A DNA stretch of 6,063 nt, taken from positions 1 through 6,063 of the forward strand of contig LKNC01000176.1 of NCBI GenBank assembly GCA_001564255.1. The letters run 5' to 3'. Shown piece by piece: positions 1-4,951 of this stretch. Numbering within the stretch: the stretch's first letter is position 1; every line of letters starts with the position of its first letter. This DNA comes from Natrialbaceae archaeon Tc-Br11_E2g1. GTDB lineage: Archaea; Halobacteriota; Halobacteria; Halobacteriales; Natrialbaceae. Below the pieces are notes generated by a model. That model was given only the letters and a program-made list of their open reading frames with translations. It searched no databases and had not been told where the DNA came from. The position numbers and the translations under genes were made by a program.

Positions 1-501
1 CGCCGACGAGCCGTCTCTGGCGGCCGCGACGGCCTCGCGGACCTCCTCGACGAACGGCTCGAACTCGGGGTTCCCGTCCGTCCTGACCCAGCGGTAGGTG
101 ACGATCCCCGAGGCGTCGACGACGAACACCGCCCGCTGGGCGACCTCGATCCCGCCGGCCATCTCGTAGACGACGTCGTAGTCGGCGATCACCTCGTGGT
201 TCCAATCGGAGAGCATCTCGATCCCCAGCCCGTGGCGGTCGATCCAGACGTTCTGGGCGAACGGGAGGTCGACGCTGATCCCGTAGACCGCCGCGTCGAG
301 GGCCTCGAAGCCGTCCATCCCGTCCCGGAACGCACACATCTCCTCGGTACAGCCGCCGGTGAACGCGGCCGGGTAGAACGCGAGGACGATCGGTCCGTCC
401 CCGAGCGCATCCGAGAGGCTGAACGGCTCGACGTCGTCGTAGGACCGCCCGCCGGCTTTCGGCAGCGTGAACGTGGGTGCAACGTCCCCTTCCCGAACCA
501 T
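1..501 (-). CDS. Peroxiredoxin (AhpC/TSA, BCP/PrxQ-like), C-terminus cut by the window edge
   Basis: Thiol peroxidase of the thioredoxin fold, expected to reduce hydrogen peroxide and organic hydroperoxides in the cytosol. The frame is open from ATG at 501 to base 1 with no stop, so 167 residues are visible and the C-terminus is missing. The N-terminus has the family pattern of a GDxAPxFTLP stretch (residues 5-14), then the peroxidatic motif PAAFTGGC with Cys51. Cys56 lies five residues later, the spacing of the resolving cysteine in PrxQ/BCP proteins. Arg123 in AQRAVFVVD fits the conserved active-site arginine. The start is supported by AGGTGA (plus-strand 506-511) four bases before the ATG. 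It lies downstream of, and in the same direction as, the SprT-like gene across a 139-bp gap, so it may have its own promoter. No lesion is visible. The family call is secure; the subfamily is inferred. Confidence 0.93.
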   Translation of the reverse strand, partial: MVREGDVAPTFTLPKAGGRSYDDVEPFSLSDALGDGPIVLAFYPAAFTGGCTEEMCAFRDGMDGFEALDAAVYGISVDLPFAQNVWIDRHGLGIEMLSDWNHEVIADYDVVYEMAGGIEVAQRAVFVVDASGIVTYRWVRTDGNPEFEPFVEEVREAVAAARDGSSA

Positions 502-640
502 ACCGTCACCTGATGGTCCCGTCGGATAGCTCCACCGGTCCCGTCGAACGGTCCCACGGATCGAGGCCGGCGGAACGGCCACCGGTCCCGTCGGACGACG
601 CCACGATCGAACCGTCGTCAGAGTCACCGACGGCCGCGGC
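502..640. repeat. Intergenic region with three GGTCCCGTCG direct repeats upstream of the peroxiredoxin gene
   Basis: The decamer GGTCCCGTCG occurs at 515-524, 537-546 and 584-593. The second and third copies extend to an identical 15-mer, CCACCGGTCCCGTCG, at 532-546 and 579-593. The region lies just upstream of the peroxiredoxin start on the minus strand. The copies could be regulator binding sites or simple GC-rich duplication. I see no convincing AT-rich TATA box here and no coding frame with haloarchaeal character. Confidence 0.45.
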
Positions 641-1297
641 TCACCACCGGTCGCCGAGCGCCGCTTTGGCTCCGCCGTAGCCGCCCGCGGTCGTCCACGT
701 CCGTCCGCTCTCGACGTGTTCGACGGCGATCGGACCGCCACAGTCCCCACACCGGTACCGGTCCGGCGCCCGGACCGGCTTCGAGGCGCGGTGGCGCTCG
801 GCCCGCCACTCACAGCCGTCCTCGCGGCAGGCGAGTTCGTACCGCGGCCGGGCGAACGGCTCACAGTGGCGGGGCGCGTCGATCGCCGCGGCCCGCTCGC
901 GGAATCGGGGGCCGTGTCCCGACTCGCCGAACCGCTGGAACTCCCAGGCGTGGACGAGCTCGTGGCGGACGACGGCCGCGAACGCCGCCGGATCGTAGCG
1001 CTCGTAGGCCCGCCTGGAGAGGACGATCGTCGCGACCCCGCGGTCGGCGTCCCACCGGCACGCTCCCGCCCGGCGACGCGCCCGCGTCGACGTCTCCCAC
1101 TCGACGCGGTCGAGATCCACCGGGAGCTCGACGGCTCGGGCGTGGACCCGCGCCTCGGCGAGCATCGCCTCCTCGACGGTCGCGTCGGTCGGCTCCTCGA
1201 CGGTCGCGTCGGTCGTCTCCGTCCCCCGGTCGTCGGCCGTCACGGCTCCGGGGTCGGCCGGTCGGCGCGTAGTCCTTTCGGTCCGGCTCGCCGGCAC
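641..1297 (-). CDS. SprT-like zinc metalloprotease with C-terminal zinc ribbon
   Basis: 218 residues from a GTG at 1297. The SprT-like domain has the gluzincin motif HELVHAWEF (His112, Glu113, His116) and the third ligand His128 in ESGHGPRF, the order typical of SprT/Spartan-type proteases. A zinc ribbon follows: Cys157 and Cys162, then Cys183 and Cys186 in YRCGDCGG. Eukaryotic Spartan cleaves DNA-protein crosslinks; the archaeal role is unproven, so the substrate is unknown. Residues 1-44 are low-complexity and include an exact 8-residue-period tandem repeat (TDATVEEP then TDATVEEA). Translation may therefore start at Met45 (ATG at 1165), giving 174 residues and still covering the domain. 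The gene sits 103 bp below the stop of a broken gene and is transcribed toward the peroxiredoxin gene. No lesion is seen. Confidence 0.88.
   Translation of the reverse strand: MPASRTERTTRRPADPGAVTADDRGTETTDATVEEPTDATVEEAMLAEARVHARAVELPVDLDRVEWETSTRARRRAGACRWDADRGVATIVLSRRAYERYDPAAFAAVVRHELVHAWEFQRFGESGHGPRFRERAAAIDAPRHCEPFARPRYELACREDGCEWRAERHRASKPVRAPDRYRCGDCGGPIAVEHVESGRTWTTAGGYGGAKAALGDRW
1169..1215 (-). repeat. In-frame 24-bp tandem duplication in the SprT-like gene
   Basis: Two identical 23-base copies (1169-1191 and 1193-1215) lie at a 24-base period within the low-complexity N-terminal tail of the SprT-like protein. They encode TDATVEEP/TDATVEEA and preserve the frame. This looks like replication slippage and may be variable between strains. 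Confidence 0.8.
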
Positions 1298-1399
1298 CGT
1301 TGAAATGCTTCAGATGATAGGGCCTGCGTGCTGAATAAATGCTCTGTATCTCGCACGTCGATTCTGTCACTTCTTGAAGAGTTCAGCAGAGTTATTGAT
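1298..1399 (-). promoter_or_regulatory. AT-rich gap with candidate promoter of the SprT-like gene
   Basis: This 102-bp gap is clearly more AT-rich than its neighbours. On the minus strand ATTTATT (1340-1334) is a plausible archaeal TATA box. A start about 26-27 bases downstream would fall near 1310, giving a short leader before the GTG at 1297. The gap also marks the change from the intact 1-1297 genes to the decayed accessory region. No RNA gene or terminator was recognised. Confidence 0.3.
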
Positions 1400-1705
1400 C
1401 TAGGAGTGGTTCAGGATCGCCTTCTCGAAGGGTGATTCTCCGGTTGGAATGAGCAGCTCCTGTCGGTCCCCGACCCGCTCAGCGAGCTTCTGCTTGAGGT
1501 ACTGGCGAGCCGTCGACTGGGTGAACACACCCTTGTCGAGCATATCGCCGCCGACGTCTTTGAGGGCCGCGAACTGGCCCTGCAGGTGGCCGTCGCCGAC
1601 CGGCTCGCCGTCGTATCAGCGCACCGTCGCGAGCGCGCCGTTCCCCACCGTTGCTCCCTGTTCGACCGTCTCCGAGTCGTACTGGAGGCCGAACCACAGC
1701 GTCCG
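1400..1705 (-). pseudogene. 3' part of an unrecognised gene, disrupted by the IS element and by a TGA stop
   Basis: In this frame 102 codons run to a TAG at 1402-1400, interrupted only by TGA at 1618-1616. The translation starts RTLWFGLQYDSETVEQG and, after the stop, includes LQGQFAALKDVGGDMLDKGV and ends SPFEKAILNHS. Composition and codon use are typical of a haloarchaeal cytoplasmic protein, unlike the arginine- and serine-rich products of the other frames. I do not recognise the family. The first codon, CGG at 1705-1703, directly abuts the inferred right end of the IS element. Joining it to TTTAT at 3244-3240 gives a continuous frame (SVY followed by RTLWFG), so this is most simply the C-terminal part of the gene the element landed in. 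The TGA is a second, separate lesion. Confidence is good that this is a gene remnant and low for any function. Confidence 0.6.
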
Positions 1706-1905
1706 GTGACATCCTCCGCGCCGTTCTGGCACGGCTTCCCGCGCATGGGGAATACCAGCTAAGTGCGACTATTGCTGGTAGAGGGTTCCGACCCGCAAAA
1801 TGCCGAGAGAGTCATCTGCGAGTGTTGCTCGCTCCTCTTACGGTGTCGTTCGAAAGACGCATCGCGTCTTTCGTGATCACGAGACGGCGGAGCCGTCTCG
1901 AACGA
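1706..1905 (-). ncRNA. Candidate omega RNA (reRNA) scaffold overlapping the 3' end of tnpB
   Basis: TnpB is guided by an RNA read from the 3' end of its own gene through the right end into the flank. Here a chain of hairpins fits that RNA. Listed by plus-strand position: GAGACGGC/GCCGTCTC at 1881-1899 (3-base loop); GAAAGACGC/GCGTCTTTC at 1852-1872 (3-base loop); both enclosed by GTTC/GAAC (1848-1851 with 1900-1903) with a GTGATCAC linker, making a three-way junction. Next are GCGAG/CTCGC at 1818-1832, TACCAGC/GCTGGTA at 1753-1780, TTCCC/GGGAA at 1736-1752, and CCGCGCC/GGCACGG at 1716-1734. The guide would begin at 1705 with CGGACGCUGUGG. The 5' end of the RNA cannot be placed from sequence. 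Confidence 0.6.
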
Positions 1906-3085
1906 GGTCGTGGTGCTGTCACAGGCACTCCCATCCCGAGGCGAGTCATTGCCTGCCGGTTTCAGCGGCACGCTCTCTCCCCACGGGTCAGCCCGTTGTG
2001 CAACGTTGATTGCGCCGTTGATATCGCCCTGAAACACAGTGATGTGACACTCGTCGTTCGTACACCGGAACGTGCCTTGGGCGGGCCTGCTTCCGATGTG
2101 ATCGCAGGCATGACACGTCTGGCTCGTGTACTCTGGCCGGACGTACTTGACCGGGATACCTGCCTCTCGCGCTTTGTCCTCGACGCGTTTCTGTAGCCGA
2201 GCGAACGCCCAAGCATGGAGCCGGCGGTTCATGTACCCGCCGTAGTCCAATTCTTCGCGGATATAGGTCAAGTCCTCCATCACGATTCCCGGCTTCTCGA
2301 AGCGACGGGCGTACTCGATAGCCTGCCGAGACACCTTCTCGATAATATCTGTCAGCGCGTTCTGGAAATAGTCAAATCGTTCGTCAATCCGCCACTCGGC
2401 GGCGTCACGCTCTTGGAGTCGTTTCAGGGTGGTGTGCATCTCTTTTGCGGAGATGCTTTGCACGCGAACCGTCACACACGAACGGGCCAGTCGGTGAACC
2501 GTCCTTGAGGGCACAGCCCGTAATCAGGGCCGATTCACCGATGTCCAGACCGATGTGTGTCACATCGTCACTATCTGTCGTGTAGTCGGGTTCTTCGACC
2601 GGGAACTTGACAGTAACGTGGAGCGTCCACGAGGTGCGATTCCGTTGCAGGCGGAGTTGTCCTGGGGATGCATCCCCGTCCACGAGGTCATGCCACAGCC
2701 CCTTTTGCTCGGGGTTGATTCGAAGCGGTATCCAGAAGTTCGTCCCGCGACCGGGCTGTGGTACCCACCACGTAACCTCGTAATCGCGTTCTTGCGAGTG
2801 GTCAAATTCGGCGGCTTGGTTGGTGAGCCGAACCGGGTGGTCGTCATCCAACTCCTCTGCGTCGTAGGTGTCGTGGAGCTGCGGGACGTAGTTACAGAGC
2901 GCCGCTTTCGCCTGATACGGTAGGTCGTAGGGCGTCACACCGTCGCTGGTTGCGTTCGTCGTGTCGCATCCAGCCTCGAACGCCTCGTGAAGCCCCTCAC
3001 GGTAGGTGTCGAGCAGATCACACAGTTTGTGCTCTTTGTGGGCTGTTGGCGGCGCGAGTGTGGCTTCGAGCGTCTTAGTTGGCAT
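1759..3085 (-). pseudogene. tnpB: tnpB, RNA-guided nuclease of IS200/IS605 elements, broken by a single-base frameshift
   Basis: TnpB cuts DNA next to a target-adjacent motif using an omega RNA and promotes retention of its element. The first frame runs from ATG 3085 and carries the RuvC-I motif GLDIGESAL (Asp181). It leaves frame at AAAA (plus-strand TTTT, 2443-2446) and stops near 2405. The second frame carries RuvC-II in IVMEDLTYIREEL, a zinc finger (CHAC and CTNDEC), and RuvC-III in GDINGAINVAQR, ending at TAG 1761-1759. Removing one A turns CGC-AAA-AGA into CGC-AAA-GAG and fuses the halves into about 441 residues, a normal TnpB length, with the D-E-D catalytic set complete. The C-terminal 50 or so residues are low-complexity because the DNA also encodes RNA hairpins. 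The ATG at 3085 follows GAGG by three bases. A C-terminal product from ATG 2439 is possible but would lack RuvC-I. Confidence 0.88.
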
Positions 3086-3182
3086 TAGCCTCTAACCCCT
3101 TCTCGATTATCTCGCTGTTGGCACGCGGATGGAAGATACCATTCTCACGGAGCGTCTCCCATTTGTGCGTATTTGACCGCAT
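3075..3182 (-). CDS. Possible 35-residue leader ORF overlapping the tnpB start
   Basis: ATG at 3182 opens a short frame, beginning MRSNTHKWETLRENGIFHPR and ending EKGLEANAN, that stops at TAA 3077-3075. It overlaps the tnpB ATG (3085-3083) by 11 bases in another frame. Composition is gene-like, and the same frame is open upstream through the element's left end into the split host gene, where it reads IASKSVYGPEEGCGANQSW. It may be a real leader peptide, or the tail of a read-through fusion from the interrupted gene that couples translation to tnpB. I recognise no family. A chance open frame of this length is also possible. Confidence 0.35.
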   Translation of the reverse strand: MRSNTHKWETLRENGIFHPRANSEIIEKGLEANAN

Positions 3183-3216
3183 TTGTTTCCCTTCGCAGAC
3201 CGTCCACGACTGGTTC

Positions 3217-3238
3217 GCCCCGCACCCTTCTTCGGGGC
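3217..3238. repeat. Left-end hairpin of the IS element
   Basis: GCCCCG (3217-3222) and CGGGGC (3233-3238) form a perfect six-base-pair stem with a 10-base loop. It lies one base inside the inferred left end at 3239. Subterminal hairpins in IS200/IS605 elements are recognised by TnpA, which fits this position. Confidence 0.55.
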
Positions 3239-3239
3239 C

Positions 3240-3344
3240 ATAAACACTCTTCGATGCGATCCAGCCAAATCCCGCGCTGCGACGCCGCTCAGGACTCGAC
3301 CTGTGTATCGGCGTCCTCGCTGTGTTGCGGTTGGGTGAGCAGAC
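3240..3344 (-). pseudogene. 5' fragment of the gene split by the IS element
   Basis: The minus frame ending GFGWIASKSVY at 3240 is open back to a TGA at 3347-3345 and continues in register with RTLWFGLQYDS at 1705 once the element is removed. Only the last dozen or so codons look clearly coding, since the upstream part overlaps the end of the small gene at 3289. There is no ATG, GTG or TTG in this frame, so the true start is missing. Either another frameshift exists or the original start next to TGAGCGGC (around 3291) has been lost. Function unknown. Confidence 0.4.
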
Positions 3345-3562
3345 TCACGTTCTGGAGGAGTGTCCTCGCTGCCTCGATCCGCTCCTGATCTGCGTCGTCG
3401 AGTCCGGCCGTCTCGATGCGCTTGAGATTGGTGAGTGAGCGATGCAGTCGATATCCGGGCGTGTTGCGTGGGTCCATGTGAAGCGCCTCGCCGATTCACG
3501 GCGCAGAGAAACCTCTCCGGCTGCGGGTAGCTGTCGGACTGGGCCTGCTCGTTAACCAACAT
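3289..3562 (-). pseudogene. Small acidic hypothetical protein, possibly frameshifted; intact alternative is 3289-3477
   Basis: From ATG 3477 a 62-residue acidic protein starts MDPRNTPGYRLHRSLTNLKR and ends at TGA 3291-3289. It looks like a real haloarchaeal gene, mostly helical. Just upstream, in another frame, ATG 3562 opens MLVNEQAQSDSYPQPERFLC followed by AV, also gene-like. The downstream frame reads back IGEALH before its Met and then hits TGA. A small indel near 3496 would join the halves into about 90 residues. So either the gene is recently broken, or the 62-residue form is genuine and the upstream coding look is chance. The gap to the larger upstream gene is 27 bases and holds one loop of an 11-bp inverted repeat. 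No function recognised; no membrane segment or cysteine motif is present. Confidence 0.5.
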
Positions 3563-3593
3563 TGGTGTGTTTCTGTGTCGCTATGTTGGTTAA
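3552..3593. repeat. Perfect 11-bp inverted repeat across a stop and a start codon
   Basis: TTAACCAACAT (3552-3562) and ATGTTGGTTAA (3583-3593) are exact inverted copies separated by 20 bases. On the minus-strand transcript the first arm contains the TAA of the 329-residue gene (3592-3590), and the second arm begins with the ATG at 3562. Stem formation would hide both codons, and a ribosome finishing the upstream gene would open it. Alternatives are an operator, a terminator without a U-tract, or a recombination site. Confidence 0.75.
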
Positions 3594-4579
3594 GGCGAGT
3601 CCTGACCTGCTTTGCTGGGTCCGTAGCGAGCCGAGTCACACACCCGACACTCCCAGATCGGTTGCCCCGTCCACGCCTCATCCGGGACCGACTCGTGGCT
3701 CTTGAACCGATGGTCGGTCGCCCGTCCACAGGTTTGACAGTCGAGTTCCCGGGCCGTCTGTACCGACGACGCCTGCCGATCAGCCCCAGCTTCGCCAGTG
3801 GATTCGGTGAGCGCTATCGCTGGAACCAGCCATACCGTATCGTCGGCGTCGTCGAGGACCGCGTCGAGACGCGACGCGTCGCGGATGCCGTCCCCACGCT
3901 GGTCGTAGAGCCGCGTCGGGGCCTGTTCCTGACGCTCGGACGCTTCCTGCCCGTGCCACCCAGTCCGGTCACGGGCAACACTGAGAAGCCGCTCTCCCTC
4001 CTCAGACGACACCTGCACCGCGTCGGGGAGTGAGAGCCATTCCTCGACCAGCTGGCGCGCCGGCGCCTCGTCGAGATCGTAGATGAGCGTGTAGTCGTCG
4101 ACGGCCGGCTCCGCCTCGTTGGCAGAGAGGAGGTTCGCCGCGGCACCGCCCTTCGCCACGGCGCCGTAGAACGTGGTCGACTCGACGACCAGGTGGACGA
4201 TGCCGAGGACCGTCGTCGACGCGGCCTCGTCCGTGCGAGTGGCGTCACTCCCGAGATGGTTAGAGAGGCAGAACCGGCATTTCGTCTGGCCGTCTGGGAC
4301 TGACGCCCCACAGGACCGGCACTCGCCATCGGCGGCCGTCGGCGCAGCAGGGTAGCCACCAGCGCTCGTCGCGGCGCGTTGCCGTCGGGGGTCACCTTCA
4401 CACCCGTCGTCCAGCCTCGTGTCCGGAATGTGGGATGCCTCGCCGGTCGGCCGCAGCTCTGCGAAATCAGTATATCGGTTGTGCATCGGTTGGTGTGGTT
4501 TGTCCCGGAATTGTACTTCAATGTCAGGGCCAGTGTCCGCTCCGTCTCCGGTTTGAGTACGGGCCATAAAACACGTCAT
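3590..4579 (-). CDS. Haloarchaeal plasmid-type protein with two four-cysteine zinc motifs, function unknown
   Basis: 329 residues from ATG 4579, or 325 from ATG 4567 (MARTQTGDG). Two candidate zinc sites are visible: CRSCGASVPDGQTKCRFC (Cys87, 90, 101, 104) and CQTC...ECRVC (Cys281, 284, 311, 314). Between them are a hydrophobic-alanine stretch (TTVLGIVHLVVESTTFYGAV, about 122-141) and an acidic region with YTLIYDLDEAP (163-173). From memory, close relatives occur on haloarchaeal plasmids and are sometimes labelled 'biosurfactant protein 1'. That label says little about function and I could not check it. Each start lies about 26 bases below a TATA-like element in the divergent promoter region, so either could be leaderless. 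It is followed by the small gene at 3562/3477 and is probably co-transcribed with it. No lesion is seen. The zinc sites suggest nucleic-acid or protein binding, which is inference. Confidence 0.7.
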   Translation of the reverse strand: MTCFMARTQTGDGADTGPDIEVQFRDKPHQPMHNRYTDFAELRPTGEASHIPDTRLDDGCEGDPRRQRAATSAGGYPAAPTAADGECRSCGASVPDGQTKCRFCLSNHLGSDATRTDEAASTTVLGIVHLVVESTTFYGAVAKGGAAANLLSANEAEPAVDDYTLIYDLDEAPARQLVEEWLSLPDAVQVSSEEGERLLSVARDRTGWHGQEASERQEQAPTRLYDQRGDGIRDASRLDAVLDDADDTVWLVPAIALTESTGEAGADRQASSVQTARELDCQTCGRATDHRFKSHESVPDEAWTGQPIWECRVCDSARYGPSKAGQDSP

Positions 4580-4633
4580 GCGAACATCTTATACTTCATG
4601 AGCAAGTATATGGGGGTAGCAACTGAGGTCCCT
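4580..4633. promoter_or_regulatory. Divergent promoter region with candidate antitoxin operator
   Basis: This 54-bp AT-rich gap separates the divergent gene starts. TATACTT (4590-4596) and AAGTATA (4604-4610) form a perfect 7-bp inverted repeat with a 7-bp spacer. Each arm resembles a TATA box. CTTATAC at 4588-4594 would place a plus-strand transcript start near 4617, leaving GAGGT (4625-4629) four bases before the vapB ATG. On the minus strand the same arms lie about 26 bases above ATG 4567 and ATG 4579. A ribbon-helix-helix antitoxin bound here could block both promoters, as VapB proteins commonly autoregulate. Confidence 0.55.
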
Positions 4634-4945
4634 ATGAGCAGTAACGACACCAAGCATGTTCAAACGGAACTGAACGAGGACGAATACGAACGGTTCCGCA
4701 AGTTCGCGAGCGAACACGGCCTCTCACTGAAAGAAGCCGGGCACGAGGCGCTGATCGAGTGGATCGAACGCCAGCAGCAAGCCGATCCCAACGACCCGGC
4801 GTTCACCGTCCTCGATGACCTCGAGGACGAATCGCTCCCAGCGTCGGCGGCGACGGACGCTCGCGAGGAAGACGACCTCGTCGACGACTGGCACGGGAAC
4901 GACGAACCGTTCACGCTCGCCGACGACCCGTCTGCGCAATCCTGA
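4634..4945 (+). CDS. vapB: VapB-like ribbon-helix-helix antitoxin
   Basis: 103 residues. Residues 8-48 fit a ribbon-helix-helix DNA-binding domain: a beta strand in KHVQTELN, helix EDEYERFRKFASEHG, turn, and helix SLKEAGHEALIEWIERQ. The rest is acidic and probably disordered until it wraps the toxin, as in VapB proteins. I chose ATG 4634 over in-frame upstream starts (4600, 4612 or earlier) because GAGGT sits four bases before it and the upstream starts overlap the promoter and inverted repeat. It is followed after 6 bases by a PIN-domain gene, the standard antitoxin-toxin order. It probably neutralises that toxin and represses the operon through 4590-4610. Family fit is good; VapB as the exact class is inferred from the partner. 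Confidence 0.78.
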   Translation: MSSNDTKHVQTELNEDEYERFRKFASEHGLSLKEAGHEALIEWIERQQQADPNDPAFTVLDDLEDESLPASAATDAREEDDLVDDWHGNDEPFTLADDPSAQS

Positions 4946-4951
4946 ATTCGG

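Larger units (their letters stand above)
1706..3239 (-). mobile_element. IS200/IS605-family (IS1341-type, tnpB-only) insertion sequence
   Basis: A 1534-bp element containing a frameshifted tnpB and no tnpA, so any movement would need a TnpA supplied in trans. In the tnpB direction the left end begins at 3239 directly after TTTAT (3244-3240). It carries a six-base-pair hairpin, GCCCCG/CGGGGC (3238-3233 with 3222-3217, loop of 10). The right end follows a seven-base-pair hairpin (1734-1716) and finishes AGGATGTCAC at 1715-1706, similar to the TCAA-type ends of known family members. There are no terminal inverted repeats or target duplications, as expected for HUH single-strand transposition. 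The boundaries come from restoring the split host frame (SVY|RTLWFG) together with the end hairpins. They are inferred and could be off by a few bases. Confidence 0.7.

Noticed and set aside
716..1303. Long plus-strand ORF opposite the SprT-like gene
   Set aside because: It is the antisense shadow of a gene with clear catalytic and zinc motifs; its product is rich in arginine and proline with no recognisable pattern.
861..1370. Minus-strand ORF starting upstream of the SprT-like gene (VTESTCEIQSIYSARR)
   Set aside because: The first 25 residues look protein-like, but the frame then becomes an arginine-rich off-frame reading of the SprT-like gene. It could be a relic but cannot be supported.
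1753..1780. TACCAGC hairpin as the right-end TnpA site
   Set aside because: It lies about 50 bp inside the end fixed by the restored host frame; the 1716-1734 hairpin is better placed. It is kept as part of the RNA scaffold.
1848..1903. Paired hairpins as a terminator or CRISPR-like repeat
   Set aside because: They lie inside the tnpB coding frame, have no T-tract and no regular repeat-spacer order; an omega RNA scaffold explains them better.
2443..2446. Programmed frameshift in tnpB
   Set aside because: It would need a +1 shift on a short AAAA with no supporting structure seen. Known transposase shifts usually differ, so an indel is simpler.
3814..4521. 235-residue minus-strand ORF overlapping the zinc-motif gene
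   Set aside because: Off-frame reading, very rich in arginine, serine and threonine; the competing frame carries ordered cysteine motifs.
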